Assembly (NCBI GenBank): GCA_902806595.1
Contig: CADCXC010000010.1
Span: 124,001-188,000 of the forward strand
Source: Pyrenopolyporus hunteri
Lineage: Eukaryota > Ascomycota > Sordariomycetes > Xylariales > Hypoxylaceae
Reading direction: 5' to 3'
Length of the DNA: 64,000 nucleotides
Shown: positions 1 through 12,200 of the stretch, piece by piece
Layout of the letters: every line of letters begins with the position of its first letter
How positions within the stretch are numbered: position 1 is the first letter of the stretch
Position numbers and translations under genes: made by a program
The notes under the pieces: generated by a model
What the model saw: the letters and a program-made list of their open reading frames with translations, nothing else
Told to the model about the DNA's origin: nothing
Databases searched by the model: none

Positions 1-1484
1 TTCATCGCAGAGAGCAAACATATTAAAGGAAGTCCAAATTATGCGCCAACTGGACCATCCCAATATCATCAAGCTTGTCGACTTCTCGGAATCGAAACAA
101 TACTACTACATCATCCTGGAACTGGCACCTGGCGGAGAGTTATTCCACCAAATCGTGCGACTCACCTACTTCAGCGAAGAACTCTCGAGGCATGTTATCG
201 TACAAGTCGCAAAGGCTCTGGAATACCTTCACGAAGAGAAGGGCGTCGTGCATCGGTAAGTGACAACGTCAGGTCGATCAGCCGCAAAACACCAAACACC
301 GAACCCACTTCCCGATGGCACGATTCAGCTGTCCGTCTAAGGGTGCATCGAGGCGGCTAAATTAGGTGGCGGTGACGTCACCAAACATCAGATGTGTCCG
401 GCCCCTGCATCAGCCTACTGACATGTGAGACTATAGTGACATCAAGCCCGAAAACATCTTATTCAGCCCGATACCGTTCGTGCCATCAAAGCACCCGAAG
501 CCAAAGCAGCCTGGTGACGAAGATAAGGTCGACGAAGGCGAATTCATCAAGGGGGTTGGGGCCGGAGGTATCGGTCAGATCAAGATCGCCGACTTTGGCT
601 TATCGAAGGTCGTCTGGGATAACCAAACCATGACGCCATGTGGCACCGTCGGTTATACGGCCCCTGAGATAGTGAAGGATGAGCGATACTCGAAGTCGGT
701 GGATATGTGGGCCTTGGGCTGCGTATTGTATACGTTACTATGCGGTTTCCCACCGTTCTACGATGAGAGTATAGAGGTCCTTACCGAGAAGGTTGCTAAG
801 GGGCAATATACCTTCTTGTCGCCTTGGTGGGATGACATCTCGAAGTCTGCCCAGGACCTTATCACCCACCTACTCACCGTCGATCCCGAAGAGCGGTACA
901 CAATTAGGGAATTCCTGAGCCACCCGTGGGTGCAAGGATCCGGACCCACGCCGCGCGAAGAGAAGAAGCAGACCAAGGAGGACGTGCTGCGCGCGTTCGA
1001 CGCAGGCCGTCTCATCGATGGCGAGCGTCGCATGGACTTCAGGTCGCCTGGTGCAGTGAACTTGCGTGAGATTTTCGACGTCGGTTACTCGGTACATCGA
1101 CAAGAGGAGGAGGCGAAGCGGAGGAAGCAGATCGGCGCCAAAGGTGCGCCGCCGGCGCGACTGGCTGGTCTTCACGAAGACTCGGAAGAGGACAAGTCTG
1201 ATCCCGAATACGTACATAAGGCCGAGGCTCAACAGCTCGAACAGAGCATGCGTAAGACGCACCTTGGTAAGGAGAAGGAGCGCGGCCGGGAGCGGGATCG
1301 ACCTGCCGACCGGGAACAACGAGGATACGGTCAACACAGCGCCGCCGTGGCGCAGGCTGCCCGACAGCAAGTCCGCGATCGAAATAAGCAGCGAGGAGCC
1401 TTCGAACTTAACCTCGATGGAGCGACGTTACTTGGTAGGCGAGCCGGGAAGGCTCCCCCGACGGCCAGCGTCGGCGGCTTATAG
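1..1484 (+). CDS. Srk1/Rck2-type serine/threonine protein kinase, 5' end outside window
   Basis: The gene is partial: the reading frame is open from base 2 and the N-lobe start lies upstream. Exons are <2-255 and 437-1484, with a 181-bp intron that splits the Arg codon of the HRD motif; 433 residues are visible. Kinase landmarks in order: helix C region (NILKEVQIM), hinge (LELAPGGELF), catalytic loop HRDIKPEN, an insert of about 35 residues rich in Lys/Pro/Asp, DFGLSK, and activation loop TPCGTVGYTAPEI. After the kinase domain comes a charged tail ending in FELNLDGATLLGRR. The insert between HRD and DFG and this tail fit the fungal Srk1/Rck2 family of CAMK-group kinases, which act downstream of the Hog1/Sty1 stress MAP kinase in yeasts (family knowledge). 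Substrates cannot be told from sequence. An alternative label would be a calcium/calmodulin-dependent kinase, but the tail favours Srk1. Confidence 0.9.
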
Positions 1485-2396
1485 GGCTGGGGCTGTTGGT
1501 GAGCGAAGGGCCGAAGATGAGGTGTTCCGAGCATGAAGGTTGATGGTGTATTACCTTATTGATTCCAAGAACATTTTGGCTGAGTCCCTCGGCCGGCGCT
1601 CGGAACGGAATTTGGGGGGTTTGAAGCATGCGGCATCGGTTTGAATGAACAATATGGGAGTTTCTTGTGGCTTTTCGTCTTTTTGCACGTCAATCCGCAA
1701 CGCTTCGCACATAGGATAAGGCGTTCCCGGAATCAATACATATTTCACCCTTTCAATTTCACTGCTCCGTGCCGGATGAATTGAAACTAGATTAGCCCTG
1801 CATTCTTCTGGTGGCGGTAGATTTGGTCTGGACGCTTTAGGGTATTGTCTTTCCGAGCCTGCTTCTGCACCTTGCCTTCCGCCCTTCGTAGTAAATTGGC
1901 TGTGCATTGTTACCGTCTAACACTCCCGAACAATCTGAGACAATATACCTATTCACGACGGTCGAATTACCTAGTTCTCCCTCGCTGAAGTTTAATTTCC
2001 ATACGACTATTGGATTAAGCCGAAAGACTCAGATTTGTCCCGGTCCACGTGAGGAGTTACTGCGACGTTTACTGAGAGCGGTCGGTCATATAAGAAGCTG
2101 CCGATCATCCACCGGTTCCGATTCCTAGGAACGCAGACATACGTGATATCCATCCACATGCATCTTTCCGCATTAGAGAATTTAAATAAGTAATACGCAG
2201 TCGTATTGGCAGCTATACCCCATCACCATCATATAAGATCCGGTCCTCTATACTCTAGTCTTTTACAAAAGGAGTCTACCGTATACCATCATCTACTATC
2301 TAACCCTCAGCTTAATCATATATTTAATCTTTCATTTTATAATTCTCATTGTCTTCAAAATCAACCCGACCGAGAGGACAGTGCGTCGGAAGAGAC
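1485..2396. other. Intergenic, kinase 3' flank and upstream region of next gene
   Basis: About 0.9 kb. A 118-codon ATG-started frame on the minus strand (1551-1907) lies close behind the kinase stop; it matches no family I know and has no supporting structure, so I do not call it. No repeat or RNA gene is visible. Confidence 0.5.
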
Positions 2397-3728
2397 ATGG
2401 CCTCATCTTTAGCCCAGCTGGGCGTCCAGTACATGCCTGCGACCGGAGGATGTATACTTGACCTAGCCGCCATGCCGGCCGGGCTGTTTGACTCCTGCAA
2501 CGCCATCCACATTCGCATCCCCGAAGCTCAACACCGCGTCGACGTCCACTCGAATATGATCTGCATCAAACCCACCCAGCCAGTTGCAGGTGCTGGCCAT
2601 CGCGAACAGTATATGTACCCGGACGCGCCGGCGCCAACAAAGTCGCCCCATGTAGCGCCGCAAGAGCACAAGCAGCGGCCGCCTTCGTTCGACGGCCCGG
2701 ACGGCCCCGTGTTGGGCCCTCTACCCGTTAGCCCTACGCATACTAATGTGCTGAGTATACACCGCGAGGGTCCAACGCCGACTATGCGGACGCGTGTAAG
2801 GACGACAACACGGTCGGGCACTACTACTATAACGTATACTCCTCCTCGGGTTTCTCATTCCACGCGGTTATCGACTCTAACAACTACCACTACCGCCACT
2901 CACGGGTTTAACCCCTCCACCTCGCGAAATATCCACGTCACATCTCCAACAACGCTAACCACACGACTATCTCCCTCCGAATCACCATCGTCGTCATCCT
3001 CGCATACTCCTCGTCCGGCCGTCATATCCCCGCCCCCATTACCCTCAGCGCCCTCATCTTCGCCTGAACCCTCACCCTCACCCTCACCTCTCCCTGACTA
3101 CTGCGCCTCCCCGTACATCAAACTCGACGTCTCCACCATCGACTCCCTCGACCCGCACGACCTCGACCTGTACCTGGACCTGCTAGGCCTCGGGGACGTG
3201 GGCCTGGACATCGACCCGGACCTGGACCACGGCGTCACGGGGCTCGTGTCGGGGCTCCTCGACGGCGCGGTGGACGACGACGGGACGCGCGGCATACGCC
3301 GCGAGCTGGAGCGGTCGTACCGCGTGCTGTGCGGGGTGGATGTTGAGTCTGGTTTGGATTCGGTCCTTGATTCTGATTCTGATTCTAACTCTGATTCCGA
3401 TTCCGATTCTAGCTCTAGCTCCGAGTCCAGCGCCGAGACAGAACCCCAACTCAGCACACCCTTCCGCACAACCTCGACCCGGTCCTCCTACCACCGGCAC
3501 ACCGTATCCGCCGGGTCGCAGAGGGCGTGCCTCGAGGCGTGCGAGAAGCGCGCCGTCGCGCGGGCCCGGGACGGCTGGGCCGCGGCGTGTCTGGGCGCGG
3601 CGTGGCACCGCGCGCGGGGGGCGGCGAATTGTAGGGTGTGGGTGGGCGGTCGGGACCAGGTGTTCCCCGTGCCTGTTGAGAGGCTGGGGATGGGGGCGCG
3701 GGGGGAGTGGGATTTGGTGTATTTGTGA
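2397..3728 (+). CDS. Low-complexity Ser/Thr/Pro-rich protein of unknown function
   Basis: Single-exon frame of 443 residues starting at ATG 2397. The N-terminal 60 residues (ASSLAQLGVQYMPATG and following) look like ordinary globular sequence. Residues of about 120-240 are Thr/Ser/Pro-rich, including a run of Ser-Pro pairs. An acidic Leu/Asp-rich stretch (DPHDLDLYLDLLGLGDVG) follows at about 255-290, then an alternating Ser-Asp tract encoded near 3355-3430, and a Cys-containing basic C-terminus ending in ARGEWDLVYL. No known domain is recognised. Long open frames also occur antisense to this GC-rich stretch; the plus frame is preferred because it is longest and carries the structured ends. 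The protein may be largely disordered. An intron could hide in the repetitive middle. Confidence 0.55.
   Translation: MASSLAQLGVQYMPATGGCILDLAAMPAGLFDSCNAIHIRIPEAQHRVDVHSNMICIKPTQPVAGAGHREQYMYPDAPAPTKSPHVAPQEHKQRPPSFDGPDGPVLGPLPVSPTHTNVLSIHREGPTPTMRTRVRTTTRSGTTTITYTPPRVSHSTRLSTLTTTTTATHGFNPSTSRNIHVTSPTTLTTRLSPSESPSSSSSHTPRPAVISPPPLPSAPSSSPEPSPSPSPLPDYCASPYIKLDVSTIDSLDPHDLDLYLDLLGLGDVGLDIDPDLDHGVTGLVSGLLDGAVDDDGTRGIRRELERSYRVLCGVDVESGLDSVLDSDSDSNSDSDSDSSSSSESSAETEPQLSTPFRTTSTRSSYHRHTVSAGSQRACLEACEKRAVARARDGWAAACLGAAWHRARGAANCRVWVGGRDQVFPVPVERLGMGARGEWDLVYL
3350..3430 (+). repeat. Ser-Asp codon repeat (GATTCT-type hexamers)
   Basis: Near-perfect hexanucleotide repeats of the form GATTCT/GATTCC encode alternating Asp-Ser, grading into AGCTCT Ser codons, inside the unknown protein above. 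Such tracts vary in length between strains. Confidence 0.7.
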
Positions 3729-4361
3729 TTTATGGTGGAGAGCGCGGGTAAAGCGTATTGGGATATTTGTGTTCGGGGGTTGGGTTTTTGGGTTTTTGGT
3801 TATTATATAATGGCAGGGACGGAAAAAGGAGTCTAAAAAGGAGTCTGGAAAAGCGCGGCGCTTACTGGGTTGATGGGGCTTGGGTTGAGATATAGGGTTT
3901 ATTGTAATATTGGATATAATGCCTGGATACCCGTGGGGGTTATCAAGGCCTAGGGAGAAAAGAGTCTATGTGATAGATACTTGCTTTACGGCAGTAAGGG
4001 AGGATCATCATCTAATAATAATAATAGGAAATATGCACAATTCGGATCTAGTATCACTTCATTTTGACGAAGAGGTTGGTGGGTACAAGTTATTGGGAAG
4101 ACGAACCCATACCTGGGTACGTACGGACAGTGAACTTACGGCCTGATAATTCCAAGTAGTCTTGAACAGAGCGACTTAATATAATGCTTTAGGTAATTAG
4201 AAGACTACCTAATATAATATTCCCCTCCTGCAGTATCAACTTCTTCGCGTAATTCTATAGTAAGGCAGCCGAAGCCTACCCGATCCTGTTTCCGGAGATA
4301 TCCCCGATAGCAACCAACATCTTCTTCCCAGGTCGATCCCTCAACGTTATCGAGCCTAACC
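3729..4361. other. Intergenic between convergent genes
   Basis: About 0.63 kb separates the 3' ends of the plus-strand unknown gene and the minus-strand dioxygenase. It is AT-richer than its neighbours; I see no further gene. Confidence 0.5.
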
Positions 4362-5706
4362 TTAACCGTGCGTCGGCGGCGGGTTCGCCACGGCTATGAA
4401 GTTGAAGTCCGGGTTGTCGTAGCCGCCGCCCTCCTTCCAGGTAGACGCGTGCGGCGCGTAGTAGTCCCAGTTGGACGAGGTGTTGAGGCCGAGCTCGGCC
4501 CAGACGAACAGGCCGTTCTCCAGCTTGCCGCCGAGCATGACGTAGTTGGGGAACGGGTCGTACTCGGGCGTGGCGGCGTAGCCGGTGAACCAGTCGCGGG
4601 CGTTGGTGGTCTTGGGGATGCGGTTGGTGTTGTAGGGCGCGGTGGCCTCGATGGCGTCGCGCAGCGTCTGGTCGAAGAAGAGCTGCGACAGGTGCGCCAC
4701 GTGCCCGCCCGAGTACGTGCCGTTGTCCAGGATCTGCGAGCCCACGTGCGCGATCAGGTGCTGGTGCGTCGCGCGGCCCTGGTAGTGGCCCGGGAAGATG
4801 GTGTCGAAGTTGACCACGCCGTCCTCGTCCACCAGCTGCGCGCCCCGCAGGTACGTCGTCCCGAGCCCGCCCTCGCCCCGCGCGCTGACGCCGCTGTACG
4901 CGCCCGTCGCGTTGCACGACCACGTGTCGATCAGCACGCCCACCGCCGGCTCGCACGTCTGCACGTCGATGAACTGTATCTCGAGGTGCATCGGCACGCC
5001 GGGGACGCCCTCGACCACGTCGCTGCGGATCTGCTCCTGGTACACGAAGTACGGCCCGTTGGCGTTGTCGGGCGTCAGTATGCAGCTGGTGTTGGACCCG
5101 AAGATTTCCTTGCTGGGCGTCTCCTTGGTGTAGTCGACCGACCCGGTCTTGTCGTGCGATAGGGCCGCCCACTTCGTGAACGCTGCGGCGTCCCGGCGGT
5201 GAAGCCACGGGGCTGGCCGTCACGGATTAGTTCGGAGTAAGCGAGATATGGGGAGCGCGTTCTTACCATTTTCGATCTGCCTTTCGCGACGAAGCCTTGC
5301 GAAGGTCTCCGCTCGTCTAGCCACTATGAACGTTGGGAATTAGCGAATCTCTTCTTGACAGAGGCTCAGGGGCATATGTGTGTTGGGTGCGAGTATGTAA
5401 GTATGTCTTGTATCTCCCCGACTATAACTCCAAGTATATTGGGAATTTCTTATGTGTAATCATAAGTGTTAGGGGATGAATAACTGGGATGAACGTACTC
5501 GCACGCTCCTTGCGAGCCTTGACGGCGGGCGAATTTTGGCAAGCCTCCAGGGCCCTCGTGTTCATCTTAGCAACGACGGCGGCGTTTCCCATCTCCTCCA
5601 TAGCTTCCCGCCTTCCGATCTTCTCTCCCGGGTGTCCGAGAACCGCCACGGGGGCTAGCGACAATGCCACGGCCAGGGCGGCCGCGATCGTGGGTACGAA
5701 CACCAT
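4362..5706 (-). CDS. Secreted intradiol ring-cleavage dioxygenase
   Basis: Two exons: 5706-5499 and 5212-4362, intron 286 bp (donor GTACGT, acceptor CCAG), giving 352 residues. The start at 5706 is followed by a hydrophobic signal peptide (VPTIAAALAVALSLAPVAV) and the HPGEK segment typical of fungal extracellular members. The non-haem Fe(III) ligands expected for this fold are present: Tyr175 (GAYSG), Tyr213, His219 and His221 (FPGHYQGRATHQH). The family splits catechol-type rings between the two hydroxyls; the secreted fungal branch is thought to act on lignin-derived aromatics or hydroxyquinols outside the cell. Substrate is inferred only. Exon 2 is strongly GC-rich against AT-richer flanks. 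The long intron could contain a further small exon. Confidence 0.88.
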
Positions 5707-7923
5707 TGTAGACCGTTCTCTCGAGGTGAGCTTGACAGCGTCGCAGTACGGAGATGAAAACCTAGGTAGCTTCACCGAGAAGGAAACGAAAGGGGTCGGC
5801 CGCCCCTTTTTAGCCAGCAGCGCCCGGAGCACGAAGCTCATCAACGAGCGTATTTGCGTTCGTCAGCGTCATTTCTCCATTTAGACCGCCAAGAGTCCCA
5901 GGTACGGCAAACATTGCTGTCCATAGCGGTGACGCCGGCAATGGGGACGTCAAGTCAGGGTCCGATCGAGCAAAGGAGATATGAAGCCCAGCCTGTGGGA
6001 CCGCCCGAAAAGAGCTGACGGCTCCAGTTCTCCCATAGGGCGCAAAGCAGCACAAGTCGTTGTTGCGCAATACTGCGTTTTTTTTTTTTTTTCATGTTGG
6101 TCGGTTTTACCCGGTCTTGGACGCCGTCCGCTCTTCTATTTCAAATAGGTAATTGCTCGACGATCCCCCTGCTCCCAAGTCTCTAGGGAGCGTGGGCGAA
6201 TTCGAAATCGTGGGCGCGCGAATGAGGCTAAATCTACCGCATTTCAAAACCGATTCGCTTGATAGGCCGGTCTGCACCCCGGACTCGTTTTACCCCAGAA
6301 ATTGCGCCGACCCTCAAGTCCCGTCCTGCACACCAATGGCTTAGCCTGGCTTATATTAAGCTCGCACGCATGTTTGCCTTGGGAGTATAATCGAGATTAC
6401 CGTGGTCGTCATTGGATGATATCCGGGAGCGTGGTATGGCGGGTAGGACAAGGCAAATGCCGCTCTACTGAAGCGTATGTCGGCATCAAGTCACGTTTCA
6501 CGTGTCTTCTGCGTCCGTCCTGTAGCATCGCCCAAGTACCTAACCCATATCTCTTGGTATCTATCCGACCTTGGTTCCGTGTCATCAGAGAAATTGCTTT
6601 TCATATACTTACGTCAGACGACACCCAAACATACAAGATAACTAAACGTCGCCGTGATCGTGGGACCTGGATCAGCCTAAATGTGGAGCGTATTGGCAGC
6701 GGAAGAATAATTTACCTAGGGGTAGGTTAAGCTTGAAAGAGTATATTGCAGTTTAATACTGATCGCCTCACGAGTTGTCTCTTTTCTGGAGCCGTTACAG
6801 CCGAGAATGCAATGGACTGATTGTGGGTTCGGTAAGCTTTATGGTGAATTCCTATAGTAGTAAAAGGGGGGGTCGTTCATATTATATTACCAAGTTAGTA
6901 TAACAAGACCCAATCACCGCCTTTTGCGGCCCCGCCACCAGGTTAACAGCGCGGAGGCAGTTACTAAATTCCTTAATTAGTTTTATTATAAGTATTCATA
7001 ATCTAGTAGTCATAGGGTCCTAATATAACGGCGTATATTACGTCGTAATTGTTTCCTAGAACTTAAGTACGACTTGAGTATAACTATCGTCTATTCGACG
7101 CCCTACCAAGAGCTCGGTGCCGTGTTAGTATCTAGGACTAGAGTTATATTTCCTCCGAGAATCTACCACTTGCCCAGAACGCCAAGTTCCTGTTGATAAT
7201 GACTACCAATCGGAATGTTAGCATGGCTGCTCACAATAGGAAATCCCATAGACATATGTAGTAGTGGAATGCGAAATGTCGTAAATACGTGCCGATCAGA
7301 TAGAATCGGCTTTTCCATGTGATTTAATTTAAGAAATGGTAGAAGTCGACCTCAAATCTTAGGTTTATCTTCTGAGACCTTAACCCCCCTTTTCACCCCT
7401 ACACTACGGTGGTAGTAGTGGGGAGTCCTGATAGTGTTTTGCATATAGTACAAATTGCACCATGGACCCATGATAATGGAATGACGTCTCGAAAAATCAG
7501 ATAATTCTAGTATATCTTCTAATCTATGAAGATAGGATGATGAAGACGTGATCCTATCCGCTCGGGTGTTACCAAAACACTTCTGATGATGTAAATTAAC
7601 CCCAACCTCAACCCCAACCTCAACCCCGACCTAACCCGGACCCTAACCCTAACCCGGCGGACGATGCCACATTCGCAGCAAGAACCAAGTTAATCATTCA
7701 CGGATGAAGCAAAATATGATCAGATAATTATCTGTATTACTATTTAAGACGGTTCCTACTAGTTTAGTATACCCAGATCGCTTTCCCATCACAGAAACGA
7801 GTCCGATATAGCCCTAATATCCAAACCCGAGTCGCGTCCAAAGCTATCCGTGGGAATTGATCAAGTTCCCTCTTCGAGAGGTCCTGTGCCCGATTAACAA
7901 TTAGGTAGGTTTAAGCCGACGAC
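5707..7923. other. Intergenic, 2.2 kb, no gene seen
   Basis: Divergent upstream region of the dioxygenase and 3' flank of the subtilase. It contains a 15-T run at 6078-6092 and a telomere-like tract at 7596-7657. Short frames here (for example 6153-6344 and 6302-6730 on plus) show no family similarity. Confidence 0.5.
7596..7657 (+). repeat. Degenerate interstitial telomere-like tract
   Basis: A C-rich run of AACCCCAACCTC-type units ends in CCCTAACCCTAACCC at 7641-7655, the C-rich strand of the fungal TTAGGG telomere repeat. The tract is short and degenerate, flanked by unique sequence. Confidence 0.7.
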
Positions 7924-9255
7924 TTAAGCGCCGTTGCCGTTGTACAGGACGGAGTTGACGGTGCCGCTGGGGACGCCGCTGAGCTTGCCCTGGGTGGCGA
8001 GCTCCTTGATGCGGTTGGTGACGTCGGAGGCGCTGGAGAGACCCTCGAGGGCGATGAGGTAGAGCGCGAGACCGGTGACGTGGGGGGTGGCCATCGACGT
8101 GCCGTCGATGGTGTTGATGGCGGTGTTGGAGCCGATCCACGAGGAGGTGACGCCGGAGCCCGGGGCCCAGATGTCGACGACGGCGCCGTAGTTGGAGTAG
8201 CTGGCCTTCCTCCAGGCGGAGTCGATGGCGCCGATGGTGAGCGCGCTGGCAGCCGAGGCGGGCGAGGTCGAAGCGGCGTCTACGTTGCTGTTGCCGGCGG
8301 CGACGACGGAGAGGACACCGGAGTCGAAAGCAGCGTTGACAGCGTCGTTGAATGCGGAAGAGAAGCCACCACCTGGAGAAGACAGTTAATAAGACATCCA
8401 GGTAATAATTGTTGATAGGGGTGAAGAACTTACCCAAGGACATGCTGACAGCGGCCCTGCTCTGGCGGCCCTTGCTGATGATGTCGTTGACGGCCCAGTT
8501 GTATCCGTCTAGAACGACCGAAGTGGAACCGCTAGATCCCTGGAAAACCTTGACGGCAAGGATGGTGGCCCGCTTAGAGACACCGTAGGTAGTACCTCCG
8601 ATAGTACCAGCGACGTGGGTGCCGTGGCCGACGCGGTCCTCGTTGTCGGTGCTGACGGCGTTGTAGGCTAGAGATGCACGGCCGGAGAACTCGTTGTGGG
8701 TGGCGAGGATACCTGTGTCTACGATGTAGGCGAAGGTGTCTTGGCCGGCGCTGCTGTCGTAGATGTACGAGGTGGCACCGGAGGAGCGGTGGGAGACGGT
8801 GCCGAGACCCCACGTAGAGCCGGGCTGGGTGGTGAGGGCTCGCTTGGAGGTCTCGGGAACCTCGTCAAGGAGGTGCCAGATCTGGTCAGCCTCAACTCCG
8901 GCAACCTGGAAAGTGTCAAAAATGCGTGTTGTGAGTTGTACCGAGCCATATAACTTACGTCGGGGCTGTTCTTGATCTGCTCTAGAGTTGCCTCGTCGAA
9001 CTCGCCGGCGTAGGCGTTGAAGTGGGCGATCTGGTACTCGCGCTCGACACCGACGGTGTCACGCTTGTTCAAGCTGCGGCTGTGGACGTCACGAGCCCAG
9101 TTGATGTGCGACTTGAAGTCCTCCGTGGTGATACCCTTCTTAAGGGTGACGATGTACTTGTTGGGGATGGTTTGGGCGGCCTGTTGGGCGGGGGCCGCGA
9201 GGGCAGCGGGGAGCAGAGCTCCGAGGAAGAGCGCGAGGCGGCGGAAGCTAGCCAT
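7924..9255 (-). CDS. Secreted subtilisin-like serine protease (proteinase K subfamily, S8)
   Basis: Three exons: 9255-8959, 8905-8434, 8372-7924; introns of 53 and 61 bp with GTAAGT donors; 405 residues, normal for proteinase-K-like enzymes. A signal peptide is followed by an I9-type propeptide (about residues 33-118, beginning NKYIVTLKKGI). A dibasic KR at 120-121 precedes the likely mature start ALTTQPGSTWGLG. The catalytic triad is complete: Asp162 (YIVDTGI), His193 (GHGTHVAG) and Ser349 (DGTSMATPHV), with oxyanion Asn284 (AAGNS). It degrades protein outside the cell; relatives serve in nutrition or in cuticle and nematode attack. It stands alone, with wide intergenic space on both sides. 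Confidence 0.95.
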
Positions 9256-12200
9256 TGTATGTAGATGTTGTAGTAGGGCAGAAGAACGCGACTGTTGATG
9301 AGTCCGGGTTGTCGGATTGTTCTAAGACATGACGAACGGGAGGGATCAGCACGGCTTATATAGACCTTCTTCGAAGTCTTCGGAGCCTAGAAAGATGTTA
9401 TCTATGGCGATACATGGCATGCTTCATTAGGTGATTAGGCGACGAGGCCCTCAAGGTAGGCGCTCGATCATCGAACTTCCTGATCAGCCCAAGAGGCCAT
9501 ACGAGAGTGACAGAACAACTTGGTTGAGAGTCACGACGCGATTCAGAATAGGGAAGGAGGATCAGAAAGATGCGGGCCGAAGCCACAAAAGCATATAGAA
9601 ATCGATATTGAAGCTTATTCAGAACCTATCTAACTGTGGTCACGATTACACGCATGCGCAGCAAGTCGAGTGCGGGAGGAGGCCGGGCGGTCCAATATTC
9701 GCCTTGGCAATGTAACCTCGATGCCGGGCTGCGAAGCTGAAAGTAGACCAATAATTCGAGCTAGTGCGGGGCGAGACGCAAGGAAGAGCAGAGGCATCGC
9801 AGTTAGACCGAGGGATGGTTACCGCGGGCGTATCTGATGGATCTATTGCTACACAGGGGACATCGGAGAGGGAGCGAGCCGCAAGCGTATCATGAGCCGT
9901 TCTTGATCGACAGGGGACCGCAACGCGCTTCCCAGGCGCTTGCTTAGCCCAGCCTTATACGAGCTGCCTCAAGCGTATATCACCTATAGCCGAAAGGTGG
10001 GCGGCGTTCGCATCGTGGCAGTTGACAATTCCGCTCGTGTTATGCCAGGCAAGGGATCACCCCTGGGGTTTGGGGTAGATCATATTCCCCTTGCGGGAGA
10101 CCCCAATATGCCACTGACGTCGAGTTCCTTGGTTCTGAAGGAATTAGATTCTGTCAACCTTAACGCCGGTGGCACTCGTAAATCTGCCTGGATCATTTAG
10201 CATTGGTCCTTGGGTAGCATTGATAAGGGAGTCAGGGTTGCTAATACGGACGACCTACGTTTGCCAAGGCTGACGGCCTGCTCGTCCAATGAAGGGGCGC
10301 GGACATGGTTCTCGCTTGCTTATCATAACAAGACAGGACTGTGACAGGACAGAGACGGGATGCCAGCTCAATCTTGGCAATTTAGAGTTTGGGGAAGGTC
10401 GACGTCGACGAGGCACGTGAAGGTGAATGGGTGTGTGCCGGCAGACAGCTCGGACGACTCGGGCAGGGAGGAGAAGCTCGAGCTTGGGGGTATTTCTGGT
10501 GGGAGTTGGGGGAAGTTGGCACTGCCCATGGGAACTACCTACGGCTGCCTATGGTATGATCGGAGATTTATTAGGTCAGTTAGGCATATCTGACTGATCT
10601 GAACGCGCCAAGGCGGCCGCGGCCGGGGGCCCATTGGAGAAGAGTATTCCACATCCTATCAGCTCCAGCATGGGGAGCGATGTAACTCCGGCCAGGCTTG
10701 ACTGGACTTCAGAGCTGCCGTTTTCGTAGTGTGACGCCCGATAGAGACGCATTATGTCTATCACGACAGTATGGCGCGAGTATACGATTCCTGCTACCTT
10801 CCTGCCTAACTACCATGGCATCGTGGCACTTGCAGATTGCGACAGTGAGGGTGACGGCGAAGGAGTGGGCGAGAGAAAAAAAATAAGTGCGCATACGCCC
10901 CTCGTAAAAGCTCGCTGGAACTGCGCGCTTATGGCAAGTATCGTTCGGCAGCGGCGTGAAAAGAACGGCTGGAACCAATTTATTTCGTAATGAAATCGTC
11001 ACATAGGCATTGTCCGGTCCCCAGGGATCGCTGCGCCGATGCCTTGCCGCGACTGGCCGGCAATGCCGGATTTTGGACTCTATAGCAGTAACCGACTGCC
11101 GAAAGCCGGAGAAGCGTAGCACGCGATCATTCTAACATATATCGTTTCCGGAGATGTTGCTTAATGCAGGTAAAGGGATGATATAAGACAAAAATAATAA
11201 CAGAGTAGAACCGATCAAGAGGCTGTAATCTAAGTTGACTGGACGTTTAGGAAGGTAGAAGCATAAGGCATGACTTGGAGATATTAATGTTGAGCTCGAC
11301 TATTTTTAAAAATCGTCAACTGCCAAACTGTTAACTGCGCCAGCGATTGGCTGATCGGTTCGGACCAGGGGGGTTATACCGGGGTAAGTCTGTTTACCTA
11401 CCACCCAAGACACCTGAGTATGTATTGTACTATACCACCTATAATATGGGCATATAGGTCAGGTACCGACATTCCTGCTGGTCCGAATAGGTCTTATTAA
11501 GCAGATGAGTCTACTACAACTCACCGCCATACGACTTACCAGCTCAATCCTACCCTTATTAAACCTTACTAACTTATACCTCTCCGAACTTAGACGTTAA
11601 CGTCGTTTGAAGGCTCAGGGGTAAGGACGGCGGCAGCGGAGAGCGACGTGCCCACGCGGCAGATAGTGAGAATGGTAATGAGGGCGACGCCCGTAAGTCG
11701 AATGCTAAGCATACCTGTTGCGAGACAGAGGCGTTTGCACTGTCGCCCCACAAGGGCAATCACGGCGGTGGAAAGGAATGGCAACTCGATTCCGATAGCA
11801 TACGTATATGATCCCCAGCACGCCGGAGGCCCTTTTTGTTAACCAACGTATCTCGTATTTGGGACACTCGACGCTCTCCGCGGGGTTTGGAAATCGGTGC
11901 CTCGCCAGGTTGGGCCCTTAGTAACGGTTTGTTGGTTTGATTTTAATATGGGATTGTTTTAACTTGATAGACTCGATGGGCTTGGCTGATAGGCTATAGA
12001 CTTCGTGAGCTAAATCCGGGGAATTTAGAAACACATTTTGACCTCGATTCTCGTTGGCAACACTGTGCTGTAAGTAGTCTGTTGGTCTGAGGAATAAGTC
12101 TGTTGGTTAGTTGGTTAGGTGGTCAGGATGCTGAGAATCTCCAAGTCTGTTGGAGGCTATTGAGGACGGATGCATCAAGCACGGACGCATCGAGCCAGGC

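Noticed and set aside
1551..1907. 118-codon minus-strand frame behind the kinase gene
   Set aside because: ATG start present but no family resemblance, and it occupies the likely 3' UTR and terminator region of the kinase gene.
3183..3608. Long minus-strand frames (3098-3469, 3183-3608) opposite the low-complexity gene
   Set aside because: Arg/Ala-rich shadows produced by GC-rich repetitive codons on the other strand.
4276..5223. 315-codon minus frame and 264-codon plus frame over the dioxygenase
   Set aside because: Both are Arg-rich shadow frames of the true dioxygenase exon, which carries the Tyr/His iron ligands.
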